This document shows, piece by piece, positions 30,770-41,204 of a DNA stretch of 64,000 bases (its first letter is position 1; every line of letters begins with the position of its first letter). Source of the DNA: Valencia hispanica (taxonomy: Eukaryota; Chordata; Actinopteri; Cyprinodontiformes; Valenciidae); NCBI GenBank assembly GCA_963556495.2, contig OY747704.1, positions 7,152,501 to 7,216,500 on the forward strand. The letters run 5' to 3'. The position numbers were made by a program, and so were the translations under genes. A model generated the notes under the pieces. The model was not told the origin of the DNA, made no database searches, and saw only the letters and a program-made list of their open reading frames with translations.

Positions 30770-32929
30770 GAACTTAAAGATTTACCTGAATCTCTTTGGT
30801 CAAGAGGACCTACAGATGTTGGCTTACTGACAACTATTCCACCAGTAGAAATTAAGCCTAAATCAAATTACAGACCTAGAGTTAAACAGTATTTATTGTC
30901 CCCTGAGGCTGAAACAGGAATATTTCCTGTAGTGCAAGATTTGTTAGCAGCAGGAGTGATAAGAAAATGCTCTGACTCACCCTGCAATACACCCATGTGG
31001 CCAGTAAGGAAAGCTGATGGACAGAAGTGGCGAATGGTGCAGGACCTCAGAATCATAAATTCAGTGGTCCAGACCAGGGCCCCAAATGTTCCTGACCCAC
31101 ACACATTGCTTAATTCTCTGCAACCAACTAGGAGGTTCTTTTCAGTCATTGATTTAAGCAATGCGTTTTTCAGCATACCATTGCACCCTGATTCACAGTT
31201 CTGGTTTGCTTTCACCTACAAAAACATGAAATATACTTTTACAAGGCTTCCACAGGGCTATGCTGACAGTCCTACCATTTTCACTGAGGCCATTGCTAAT
31301 TGCTTAGCAGATTTCCAGTGTTCTGGAAAGTCCCAAATGTTGGTTTATGTTGATGACATTTTGATAGCCTCAGATGACGAACAATCCTGCAGAACAGACA
31401 CAATGGCTCTGTTAAATCATCTCAGTAAAACAGGAAATAAAGTAAGTAAAGACAAACTGCAATTTGTCAGACCCATGGTACAGTACCTAGGTCCCACTCT
31501 ATCAGGAGAAGGACATCAAATACAAACAACTAGGAAAGATAGCATTTTAAATGCACCTAAACCTCTGACTAAAAAACAAATGATGCAATTTCTTGGACTA
31601 ACAAACTACTGCAGACAGTATGTTCCCCATTATGCAGAAAAAACTCAACCTCTTTCTGACTTAATTCATACTCAGCAAATGAATATGTCTGATAAAATTC
31701 AATGGTCTCCGGAAGCAGAAGTAGTTTTTCAAAAAATAAAACAAGACATTCACTCTAGCACAACCCTAGCATTACCAGATTATGATAAAATCTTTAGACA
31801 GACTGTTGACTGCAAAAATGGGTTTATGACCTCTGTTCTCCTACAAAAATATGGGGACAAACAGCGCCCAGTAGCTTTCTATTCTAAGAGATTAGATCAG
31901 GTTGCTTTAGCTCTTCCTGTTTGTGTACAAGCGGTTGCAGCGGCTGCTTTAGCAGTTTCATGTTCCGCAGATGTGGTTTTATACCACTCACTTGAACTCT
32001 TAGTTCCTCATGCGGTTGATGTGTTGTTACTACAAGGGAAGTTGGGCCTGCTTTCACCAGCACGCTACCTCAACTACACAGCACTTTTAATATCCCAACC
32101 ACACATTACTATTCAGCGCTGCAACACCATTAACCCTGCTACTTTACTACCTACATTAGATGATGGAGAGCCTCACAATTGTATTGAAGCCACTGATGCC
32201 TTGCAGTTACCCAGACCTGACTTAAAAGACACACCGCTTCCTAATGGGATACAGTGGTTTGTAGATGGTTCAAGTTTTAAAATGGACACTGGACAAACAT
32301 GTACTGGGTATTCTGTCGTTCAACTCCCAGATGAGATTGTTGAAGCAAAATCACTTCCCTAACACTTCTCAGCACAAGCTGCAGAAATAGTTGCTCTTAC
32401 CAGAGCTTGCCAGCTAGCTAAACAACAAGACTTAACTGTATACACAGACAGTCAGTATGCCTTTTCTACAGTGCACTGTTTTGCAAAACAATGGGAGCGC
32501 AGGGGAATGGTGACCTCAACAGGAAAACCTATCACACATGCAAAGCTGTTAATGCAACTCTTAGAAGCAGTGTTACTCCCGAGTAAACTAGCCATCTGTA
32601 AATGTACAGCACATACCTCAGGAAAAGATCAAGTTTCAAACGGGAATAGACTGGCAGACCGGGTGGCAAGAGAAGCTGCTGAGGGCCACCACGGAGTTTC
32701 TGACATTTTCAGTGTTGATTGTGATGACAACTTAATCAGCCACACAGTGTTAAAAGACATGCAAACTCATGCACCTAGTGCTGAAAGGCAACTTTGGAAA
32801 ACAAAAGGAGCCACCCTCAATGATGATGGACTGTATGTTGTACATAATAAACCTGTTTTACCTAAATCCCTTTCCAAGGCAGCAGCAATATTGAGCCATG
32901 GCCCTTGCGTCAACAGGGGGGATGGTTAG
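30770..32929 (+). CDS. pol: ERV reverse transcriptase and RNase H, one in-frame stop
   Basis: RT runs from VEIKPKSNYRPRVKQY with fingers/palm motifs WRMVQDLRIIN, FSVIDLSNAFFSIPL and FTRLPQGYADSPTIF. The catalytic YVDDILIA is at about 31345-31370, followed by the GLTNYCRQYVPHYA thumb block. A connection domain leads to RNase H, with WFVDGSSF (first Asp), AEIVALTRACQLA and YTDSQYAFS, and HTSGKDQ...NRLADRVAREA at the end. All the catalytic boxes are readable. An in-frame TAA at 32360 cuts RNase H. The frame ends at 32929, where the integrase start continues one frame over. RT copies the RNA into DNA and RNase H removes the template. Confidence 0.9.
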
Positions 32930-34010
32930 TATAATACAACAACACTTTACAACATACAATCTAGAAACTTACTTAAAAAATTTTTGTAGATCATGTGTTA
33001 TTTGTGTAAAGCACAATCCTCAGGGAAACATGAGACCAAAACGTGGCCAGTTTCCCCAACCAAACCAGCCTTTCCAAACTATACACATGGACTTTATTGA
33101 ACTAACACAGAGTGGTTACAATTTTTGTTTTTCTATAAACTGCACCACCGGGACAACTAAATCTCTCGGATCCTCTGACTGTGAAGATGTGTTCCCCTTA
33201 TCCAATTTAAATGATACTTTCTGGAACACCACAACCTGGCTCACCCTCTATTTTCCTGGTGATACCACCGTTTCTATGCGTTTTGCCACTCTCAATCTCA
33301 CAGCTCTGAAGCAGAGGATTTCTGGTTTCCGTGACAACAGTCCTGATGGCACATACCTACTGGAAGTATCTTCACAAAGGGGCCTAGGAACACCTGATGG
33401 CTACATTTGGAAGTGTGGACATACTTTCTACCTTTACCTGCCTAAGGACTGGTGTGGTACCTGCAGTTTGGCTCGACTGCAACCATCCTCATATATCATC
33501 TCAGAGAATGGTTTTGGCAGATTATCATCATCAGAGCTGAAGAAACGTGATTTCTCACCGGTCCGGAAGTTCGTTCCATTCACTGACAATGATGGACATA
33601 AACCACTCTACAACGATGCTAAAGGTGTCTTCTATTCAATTTTTCCCATGATAGGAGTTTCAAGCCTCATGAAAGCCGTGACCGAAGTCTGGTGGTCCTT
33701 AGAAAACATCACTGACATCCTTACGGAAATGTCTGATCTGCTGACAAACGATCCTGAAAAGTCAGCCATGAGAACTATGCTAATGCAACACCAAATTGCC
33801 TTGGACACTCTATTCGCGTCAGAAGGGGGACTGTGTACAGTGATTGGAGAACATTGTTGTACTTACATCCCATCTACACATGATAATTGGACTCTCGTCC
33901 ATGACAAAGTGCGAGGACTTGCTGATTTCCTGAAGTCACAAGAATCACAAACTGTTCCCTGGGACTTTATGTCATGGCTGACCACTGACGTTGGTATCGG
34001 GTTCTGTTGA
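32898..34010 (+). CDS. Integrase zinc domain fused in frame to env (deletion product)
   Basis: The first 70 or so residues are the integrase N-terminal HHCC domain (CRSCVICVKHNPQGNMRPKR) and the start of the core (IHMDFIEL, first Asp). At about 33110-33120 the frame passes without break into env: GYNFCFSINCTT, a surface-subunit C-terminus, a basic LKKR where cleavage is expected, and a transmembrane subunit. The latter has a heptad-like helix and the CTVIGEHCC motif (CX6CC) near 33832-33858. The rest of integrase and the first part of env are absent. The env part would start without a signal peptide, so no envelope function is expected. The frame ends at TGA 34008-34010, just before the membrane anchor. 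Confidence 0.85.
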   Translation: MALASTGGMVSIIQQHFTTYNLETYLKNFCRSCVICVKHNPQGNMRPKRGQFPQPNQPFQTIHMDFIELTQSGYNFCFSINCTTGTTKSLGSSDCEDVFPLSNLNDTFWNTTTWLTLYFPGDTTVSMRFATLNLTALKQRISGFRDNSPDGTYLLEVSSQRGLGTPDGYIWKCGHTFYLYLPKDWCGTCSLARLQPSSYIISENGFGRLSSSELKKRDFSPVRKFVPFTDNDGHKPLYNDAKGVFYSIFPMIGVSSLMKAVTEVWWSLENITDILTEMSDLLTNDPEKSAMRTMLMQHQIALDTLFASEGGLCTVIGEHCCTYIPSTHDNWTLVHDKVRGLADFLKSQESQTVPWDFMSWLTTDVGIGFC

Positions 34011-34171
34011 AAGTTGCAATGCCTTTTATTGTCATTCTGATTCTATTTTGCTCATTTGTGTCCTGTATTTTACCATGTATTAAACACATGATGGCCAAAA
34101 TGCTTACCAATACTATGGTCCAATATTCCCTATTGCAGCTACGTGAGGAAGAAACACCTGATGTGAAATAG
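34011..34171 (+). pseudogene. env: Env membrane anchor and tail, frameshifted
   Basis: In another frame from the stop at 34008, a strongly hydrophobic segment (MPFIVILILFCSFVSCIL) is followed by a short tail ending EEETPDVK and a TAG at 34169-34171. This is the expected membrane span and cytoplasmic tail of the transmembrane subunit. A small indel near 34000 separates it from the ectodomain. Confidence 0.7.
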
Positions 34172-34433
34172 GAGTATGCTTAAGTTAATTTTAATGAATT
34201 CTACAATGTAAACTACTTTCAAGGTAGCCGTTGTACGAAGGATGTTTAAGAGTTAATTTTACAAGTATCTAGTTTTAACAATTACTTTTAAAATTATCCT
34301 TTATTTGGGTTACTACTATTTTTGTGACTCTTTGTTGTTTGTCATTTTTATCTTATACATAGATCTGCTTCATATTTTTTACAGACGGATGTTTTTATTG
34401 TTTCTTTTACTAGAGTTGTTAAGACTGCATTTC
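34172..34433 (+). other. ERV 3' untranslated region
   Basis: AT-rich sequence between the env stop and the polypurine tract. Nothing else is recognised. Confidence 0.6.
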
Positions 34434-34443
34434 AGGGGGGAAA
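34434..34443 (+). other. Polypurine tract of the tRNA-His ERV
   Basis: AGGGGGGAAA directly precedes the 3' LTR start (TGTTGGAG). Confidence 0.8.
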
Positions 34444-34862
34444 TGTTGGAGAATATGTGATAAATGCAGTCTGTTCTTTTGTTTAACTTTGTGTGTCAAG
34501 AATAAGGGAAGTAACTTTTAATGTGGGGGTAAGAACTTTCTTAAGGAAATGTGCTTATAAGGAACTGACTTTGCAAAAATATGCTGTGCAAACAGGATGC
34601 ACCTACAAACCGTTAGAAACAGTTCTGCTGTGTGTTGTATGGTGATAAGATAAGACTATGTGGGTGTGGTGAAACGGTTCATATGTGTGAATAAATAGAA
34701 GCTGGGATTCTCAACATCTTTGAGACTCTGCTGGAACGGAACTCAGACTAGTGTGTCATTTCTGTTACTGCGCGGTCTCCCTCAATTGAGCAAACACATT
34801 TCACAGCTCCTCTGTGCGTGCTTTCCTTTCTAGGTGACCTTTGAAGCTAAAATAACCTAACA
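34444..34862 (+). repeat. 3' LTR of the tRNA-His ERV
   Basis: 419 bases, same ends as the 5' LTR, five differences. The right flank CTGACACCTTGGGG continues the BEL coding frame. Confidence 0.95.
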
Positions 34863-34867
34863 CTGAC

Positions 34868-35820
34868 ACCTTGGGGTTTAAACACAGACCTGTGCCATAC
34901 AGTGCCCCTACAATGAGGAACATTTACCGAGTGTAGGCATCACAATATGATCCTCTTGGAGTCCTCTTACCATACACAACCAGAATCAAGGTGATTGTAC
35001 AACAACTCTGGGATAAGCATCGTGATTGGGATGATCCCATGCTCCCCGGGCATATCCTGCAAGCCTGGACAGAGTGTGAATTTGAACTAAAGTACTTACC
35101 ACAAGTGGAGTTACCTAGGTGCTACCTACCATCCGAAATGGACAATGCTCAGATGATCCATAACATACACATCTTCTCTGATGCCTCAGAGAAAGCATAC
35201 GGTTCTGGAGCATACCTCCAGTCCACAGATCCTGGTGGTAATGTACATTTAGCCTTCCTTCTGGCAAGGTCATGTGTAGCTCCACGAAAACAGAACTCAA
35301 TGCCACGACTGGAGCTCTGTGTAGCCTTGACAGGAGCCCAGCTAGGAAAACTCCTCCTAAACGAGCTCACTCTGCCCATCCAAGAAGTCACCTACTGGTC
35401 CGACTCAACAACCGTCCTCCATCGGCTGCACTCCGAGTCCTGCCACTTCAAAGTATTTGTGGGTACCAGAGTGGCAGAGATTCAAGAGTTAACCAACCTG
35501 CAGTCATGGAGATATGTAGATTCTGACAGAAACCCTGAAGATGATCTCACAAGAGGAAAAGGCTTGAAAGAGCTAATCAAACCCAACAGGTGGCTCCGTG
35601 GACCAATGTTCTCGCTGCAGTCTCCAAGTGAATGGCCAGCTGACCCCTCAGAACCTGCTAAAGACAATGACCCTGAATTAAGGAGGACTGCCTTCTGTGG
35701 ACCAACTATCACATTACCTCCTGTGACAGATGGATACAAGTACACCAGCTGGCAATAATTATTACAAGCAGTAGCTGATGAACTTCATGGGGCGGCGGGC
35801 CTGACTGATCGCATTGAGGC
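34868..35820 (+). pseudogene. pol: BEL/Pao RNase H and connection domain
   Basis: The BEL frame resumes with TLGFKHRPVPY and NIYRV, then SQYDPLGVLLPYTTRIKV, a BEL landmark. RNase H has NIHIFSDASEKAYGSGAY, RKQNSMPRLELCVALTGAQL and VTYWSDSTTVLHRL, each carrying an expected acidic residue. A final YVDSDRNPEDDLTRG follows. The longest unbroken part is 34991-35758. The frame stops at TAA near 35758, where integrase linker sequence goes on. Confidence 0.85.
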
Positions 35821-37160
35821 AAAAACCTTTCAAGAAGCAGAGCTTCTGGTGCTGAAAAGAGTCCAGATGAATAGCTTTCCTGAAGATTATCATCTCCTGA
35901 AGACAGGTAAACCAGTACATCCGAGCAGTCGATTTCGCTGCCTCTCTCCTGAGTTTGACCAGTCTACCCAGCTCATCCGGGTCGGCGACCGTTTAAGATA
36001 CATCACAGATCTTGATGCAGACACAGTTCAACCCATAGTCCTGGATCCCAGTCACCAAAACACCCGACTACTCATAAAAGACTTTGACGCCCGCCTCCAC
36101 CATCCAGGACCGGAGCAAGTATTTACAGAGCTCCGCCGAAAATTCTGGATCCTAAGAGGCAGAGACGCGGTACGCAGACATCAGAGGACATGCCTGGAAT
36201 GCTGTAAATGGAGGTCTAAGCCAGCCTGCCAGAAAATGATGGAAGCACCACCCCGACTCCGGTTGTCCAAACCGGCATTTTATTCAGCTGGGATGGACTG
36301 CTTCAGCCAATTCCTAATCAAGGTGGGTCACCAAAATGAAAAGAGGTGGGGTCAGCTATTCAAATGCCTATCAATTAGTTGACAGTGAAGCCTTTCTCAT
36401 GGCTCTAAGAAGGTTCATTGGCCGCCGTGGCCAGCCGGCAGAACTGTATTCTAAGCAGGGCACAAACTTCCTCGGATGAGAAACTGAGCTCAAAGATGCC
36501 TACAAACAACTCTGTCCTGATCTACAACAACTCCTTGCCAAGCAACGGATACATTTCCATTACAACCCACCTGCTGCTCCCCATTTTGGTGGCGCGTGGG
36601 AGCGGGAGATCCGCTCAGTTAAAGCAGCACTTCACTTCACGCTGGGCTCAGAGACTGTAACAAAGGAAGTCTTCAGGACAGTCCTGGCTGAGATTGAGGC
36701 CATACTGAACTCCAAGCCCCTTGGATATGTTTCCGCAGACCCACCAGATCCAGTTACACCAAATTGCCTGTTGATGGGGCGACCGGATGGCTCCCTACCC
36801 CAAGTGGTTTATCCAGAATTAGAGCTCCTGAGTAAGAGGAGATGGAGACATTCCCAGGTACTGGCTGATAGATTTTGGTCAGCATTTGTCAAGCATTACC
36901 TGCTCGGACTGCAGACCAGAGAGAAGTGGAAAAACCCTTCTCCAGATGTTCAGGTTGACATGATTGTAATGCTGATAAACCCCCAGCTACCACAGTCACT
37001 GTGCCAGATGGGCAAAGTGACCAAGGTGTTCCCAGGCACAGATGGAAGAGTCAGGACTGCTGAGGTCCAGATAAAGGACAGTGTCTACACAAGACCTATC
37101 CCCCGATTAATTGTGTTGCCAGAGATCCTAGCTCCAAAGGACAATCACAATGGGCCCTAG
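35821..37160 (+). pseudogene. pol: BEL/Pao integrase
   Basis: The zinc-domain region has the pattern DARLHHPGPEQVFTELRRKF followed by RRHQRTCLECCKW (HHCC). The core begins PAFYSAGMDCF (first Asp) near 36275-36300. A frameshift follows, then a region with EFLRDETELKDAY-like sequence at about 36470, and HFHYNPPAAPHFGGAWEREI near 36550-36610 with the last catalytic Glu. The C-terminal part (36771-37160) has PNCLLMGRPDGS, RRWRHSQVLADRFW and VYTRPIPRLIVLPE, characteristic of BEL/Pao. Several frameshifts show decay. Confidence 0.85.
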
Positions 37161-37269
37161 GGCGGCCTTTCTACGAGAGAAATTCAGAGACAAATTTGGG
37201 GGCGGCTTTTTAAGAAAGACCGCCCCTGTGCACATGCACAAACCAGAACACTACAGCAGATGACGGTGT

Positions 37270-37852
37270 TGTAGCCCGCAGCTGAGTAAAAGACTTGTGT
37301 GTCTCGTGTGCGTAACTGTCCGAAGAGTAAGTTATACTGTTAAATGCTTCATGTTTATATTATTTCTATTAATATTTGTTAATGTTGTTCAAACATGCTA
37401 ATATAAAATCGAGGCTGTCTTTGTTTGCTTCCACTCAAGTGAAAAGGTGAAAGATTTTCTGGCTGTGAATGCCTTGTCAAGCTAAGATGCAGATTTGTCC
37501 CTCCTGGAAGATAAGTTTAACCTGTATTTAGCCATATGAAGCAAGATTATTGTGTAACTTTGTATTTGATATTAATGTGAGTATTATTTGAATTTCATTT
37601 GAGACCACACAAACACACATCCCCACCTAAGTAATCCCAGTTATTCATCCATATCGCTATATAACTGAATATAATTATAAAGCTGTACGGTTTCTTGCTT
37701 TGCTGTGCTGTGTTAACCTTGAAGTTCAAAGTAAACTACTGGACTACATCAAAGTTGATTCCTTGTGTTCTAACCAGCATGCCAAGGAAACACCCACTTA
37801 TACAATTCCTATACAGTCCTTTTTCAACTGCCTAAACCACGACTAATTAACA
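37270..37852 (+). repeat. BEL/Pao 3' LTR
   Basis: The part from 37457 aligns with the left LTR (20517-20918). The left edge is uncertain; TGTTGTAGCCCGCAGC at about 37267 is a reasonable TG start. It ends AATTAACA at 37852. Confidence 0.7.
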
Positions 37853-38075
37853 GGTAGGCAGACCCGCAAGAAAAGGTCTGCCCCCCCTGCTGTCCTGGTG
37901 GAGAATTGCTTTGCAACACTGACATACCGACTGAGAAGTATAAATGGAAAATGTCTCACTCAATACCTCTGAGTCTGGGTGCAAACTTGCTGATGGAAAT
38001 ATATAATCCAGACTTAATACTTCAGTTTTGTCCTGGTTGAGCTGGAGAAAGCTTTTGGCTATCAAGGATTAATGT
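37853..38075 (-). mobile_element. L2-related LINE fragment, left half (minus)
   Basis: The minus strand encodes SFLQLNQDKTEVLSLDY, the QLN.DKTEVL block that follows the FADD box in L2-type RTs. It is joined across the short hAT (38076-38898) to the piece at 38907-39400, which carries the preceding part of the domain. Confidence 0.65.
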
Positions 38076-38898
38076 ATGGTGACCATATTTAGATTTCTAA
38101 AAAAGTGGACACTTGGCACAGTCCTGAAATACTGTCATGACTGTGACCAGACTTTTGATTTTTACATATTTAAAGCATGTATTCTCCATGTGGTTAGAAT
38201 GAACACTTTAATGACAAACTTCAGATAGGCTTTCACAAGTGCAAAAATGACTTTAAAATCTCTAGAAATTAATTAATAGAAATAACTACTCTTCCGAATT
38301 AGAAAATGTAACAGAAACAGTAATAGTTCGCTTTACTGGACAAAATTTAAACAAAAATCTGAAATAAAATTCTGAGAAAACAGGTATTTTATTTTCAATG
38401 TAATAATAAAATTAAAAAGAAGCAGTCTCAAAAACACAATAATGCCTGCTCCATTTTTTTGATTTTATCTTCATCCTCCTCAGTCAGTATAAATGAATTA
38501 TTATAGATTTCGTTTCCATGTGGACCTACTAGATCTTTGCCACTTTTGTCACACACAGAAACATATGCCGGCTATGCCAGCTCTGTTTGTCTGTAAAGCT
38601 ACACTTGCGCTTTAATATCTTAAAAAGTCGCAATGCCATGCGCTCAGCACAGTGAAGGGCAAAGTGGTGCTGCGCATCAAAGGCCGCTGTCTTACGTCTA
38701 TGAAACCATCCATTAAAGCGAGAGGAAATGTGTCGTATTACATTCATCGCACGCAGTCAATTTAAGTATGCTTATTAGTCCCCTTAAAAACGATGAAAAC
38801 CAGGACATTTTCATCAATCTATGAAATTCCCCCGGATGCCCTGGACAGCACGTGAAAAGGGGACATGTCCAGGGAAAACAGGACGGTTGGCCACCCTA
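38076..38898. mobile_element. Short hAT-like element (823 bp), 8-bp duplication
   Basis: Ends ATGGTGACCATATTTAG (38076) and GGTTGGCCACCCTA (ending 38898) are imperfect inverted repeats. ATTAATGT flanks both sides (38068-38075, 38899-38906). No transposase frame is visible. It splits an L2 fragment. Confidence 0.8.
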
Positions 38899-38906
38899 AT
38901 TAATGT

Positions 38907-39400
38907 CTAAAATGCAGTTAAAAAGTGCATCCATTGGCCGTGTGTCATCAGGAGACACAGAGATGTACAACTGTGTATTGTCAGCATAACTGTGAAAGTT
39001 AAGTCCATGTCTTCTGATGACACTGCCAAGAGGGAGCATACAATGGGCCTAAAATTGAACCCTGGGGCACACCACGTGTAATTTTATGGACCATAGAGGA
39101 GCAGGTATCTAAACTTACCAACAAAGTCCTGTCTGTAACATAGGATGTGAACCATCTGTGAACAGCACCAGGGAAGCCAATCTGTTTTTAACCGGTTAAA
39201 AGAATAGTGTGGTCCTCTGTATCAAACACAGCGCTTAAATCCAGTAGAACCAACACTGTCACCCTCTGTGCATCATAGTTTAATCTAAAATCATTTAAAA
39301 TCTTCAAAAGGGCCGTCTCGGTGCTGTGGTTCACCCTAAAACCAGACTGAAATAGAAATTTGGGATTATTTTAATGATCTGAGATGATTTTGGAAAGTAT
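38907..39400 (-). mobile_element. L2-related LINE fragment, right half (minus)
   Basis: Reverse-strand blocks correspond to VLLDLSAVFDTEDHTILL (about 39190-39250) and a GVPQGSILGPIVCSL-like stretch (about 39030-39080). A decayed FADDTQ-like stretch lies near 38960. Stops and indels are frequent. It differs from the three closely related L2 copies and is older. Confidence 0.6.
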
Positions 39401-39989
39401 GCATTTCTTGAATTACTTGTTGCATGATTGTATGATTTGAGAAGTTCTGTGTATATTTGATGGTTTATCGTGGTTTTATTTTTTCTCCATTTTCTCTCTG
39501 CCACCGTGCAATTTCTCTTTTGTTTTTTTAGGCTTTCATTTTCTCCAAGGTAAATAAAATTTTGAGGTGAAGCAAGCAGGTTGAGAACGGACTAAAGCCT
39601 TCTGTTAAAATCATTGACAATAAAATCACAAGGGGCAGGAAAAGCAATAGGAGGAATCTTTTCAAAAACTTCAAGAAAACCTGCAGCCACTTCAGGGGTT
39701 AAATGACACTTCCTGACAGTTCTCACAGAGGTCTCCCGCTGAATAAAACTGATGTAAAAAAAAAACACACAGTAGTGGTCAGAGACAGCCAAGTCAACAA
39801 CAACAAGTTAGGCTGATGTGCTTTATTTTAATGAGTAAACTAATTGTTCTCTTGCTAACCAGTTCTATTTCTATTTTTGAGTTAATCTAATTGTTTAAAT
39901 GTGCTTAACAAATATAGATAGCTGTATTTTTCTCTGTTAAATTGACATCATACATGACCAGCCACTACGATAAAATTAATTAAATACCT
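39401..39989. other. Unassigned AT-rich sequence inside the ancient hAT
   Basis: No coding motif or element end is recognised. By position it may include an intron or 5' region of the hAT transposase. Confidence 0.35.
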
Positions 39990-40189
39990 ACAACACTGTT
40001 TTGCTTTACAGCAAAAAATATACAATTAAAAAAAATCTTATTTCAGTTTTATATAATGTATTAAAACAGGAGCTTAATTGCAGCTGTGTCACTTTTCAGC
40101 ACACACTGCCAGACAGGAAAACATCTGCCAGGGAGTTGTATAAGGCATATGCTGCTATGGAAAAGCAGCTGAAGAAAGCAGTCGAAGCC
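39990..40189 (+). pseudogene. hAT transposase, N-terminal-side fragment
   Basis: The frame contains FQHTLPDRKTSARELYKAYA, with an LPDRKT...R-type block I associate with hAT transposases, followed by a Lys-rich helix. It ends abruptly at GCCCAG (40189), where Tc1 transposase sequence starts in mid-gene. The rest of the transposase appears at 42806. Confidence 0.4.
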
Positions 40190-41204
40190 CAGGTACATCC
40201 GAATATCACACCTGCGTGACAGGTACAGGATGGCCATAACAACTGCCCGAGTCACACCAGGAACACACAATCCCTCCATCAGTGCTCAGACTGTCCGCAA
40301 TAGGCTGAGAGAGGCTGAACTGATGGCTTGTAGGCCTGTTGTAAGGCAGGTCCTTACCAGATATCACCAGCAAAAACGCCGCCTATGGGCACAAACCCAC
40401 CTTTGCTGGACCAGACAGGAGTGGCAAAAGTGCTCTTCACTGATGAGTCACGGTTTTGTCTCACCAGGGGTGATGGACGGATTTGTGTTTATCGTCGAAG
40501 GAATGAGCGTTACACTGAGGCCTGCACCCTGGAGCGGGATCGATTTGGAGGTGGGGGTCCGTCATGGTCTGGGGCGGTATATCACATCACCATCGGACTG
40601 AAATTGTTGTCATTGCAGGCAATCTCAATGCCTTGCGGTACAGGGAAGACATCCTCCTCCCTCATGTGGTACCCTTTATGCATGCTCATCCGGACATGAT
40701 CCTCCAGCAGGACAATGCCACCAGCCATACTGCTCGTTCTGTGCGTGAGTTTCTGCATGACAGCAATTTCAGTGTTCTGCCATGGCCAGCGAAGAGCCTG
40801 GATCTCAATCCCGTCTGGGACCTGTTGGATCACAGGGTGAGGGCTAGGGCCATTCCCCCCAGAAAGGTCCAGGAACTTGCAAGTGCCTTGGTGGAAGAGT
40901 GGGGTAACATCTCACAGCAAGAACTGACAAATCTGGTCCAGTCCATTAAGAGGTGATGCACTGCAGTACTTCAAGCAGCTGGTGGCCACACCAGATACTG
41001 ACTGGTACTTTTGCTTTTGAGCCTCCCTTCATTCAAGAACACATTATTCTATTTCTGTTAGTCACATGTCTGTGAAACATTTTTTAGTTTATGTCTTATA
41101 GTGTTGATTCTTTTAGTGTTCATACAAATATTTACACACATTAAGTCTACTGAAAGTAAAAACAGTTGAAAGTCAGAGGACGTTTCTTTTTTTGCTGAGT
41201 TTAT
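40190..41204 (+). pseudogene. Tc1-like transposon, 5'-truncated, transposase lacking its catalytic Glu
   Basis: The sequence starts within the transposase (GTACATCCGAATATCACACC). Blocks in order are SISAQTVRNRLREAEL and LFTDESRFCLTRGDGRI (first Asp), then WGGISHHHRTE, and DNATSHTARSVREFL (second Asp). Next is SLDLNPVWDLLDHRV. The last box should read NPIEHxWDLL in this family, so nine bases coding Ile-Glu-His are missing. That removes the catalytic Glu of DD34E. A single-base indel near 40430 also breaks the frame. The right inverted end GACGTTTC...TTTTTGCTGAGTTTA is present at about 41180-41204; the left end is lost. Confidence 0.9.

Larger units (their letters stand above)
26951..34862 (+). 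mobile_element. Young endogenous retrovirus, tRNA-His primed, internally deleted
   Basis: Two 419-base LTRs differ at five positions. The flanks CGGAC (left) and CTGAC (right) form a 5-bp duplication with one change. Removing the element restores the BEL frame CDTDTLGFKH. Between the LTRs are a PBS for tRNA-His, gag (matrix, capsid, CCHC), protease, RT and RNase H, the integrase zinc domain, a large deletion, and the C-terminal half of env. The single gag and pro frame separated by a stop, and the CX6CC env, place it with gamma/epsilon-like class I viruses. Several stops and frameshifts make it replication-defective. Confidence 0.92.
20517..37852 (+). mobile_element. BEL/Pao LTR retrotransposon, disrupted by four insertions
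   Basis: Plus-strand BEL-type gag, aspartic protease, RT, RNase H and integrase occur in the BEL order between a 5'-truncated left LTR (20517-20918) and a right LTR ending at 37852. A tRNA-Tyr-like PBS follows the left LTR. The body is interrupted at 21456-21870, 22754-24115, 26056-26670 and 26951-34862. Subtracting these leaves about 7 kb, normal for the family. Frameshifts and stops throughout, plus a missing RT catalytic box, make it dead. Confidence 0.85.

Noticed and set aside
26951..34862. Replication-competent retrovirus
   Set aside because: The integrase core and env start are deleted, and pol and gag have stops and frame changes.
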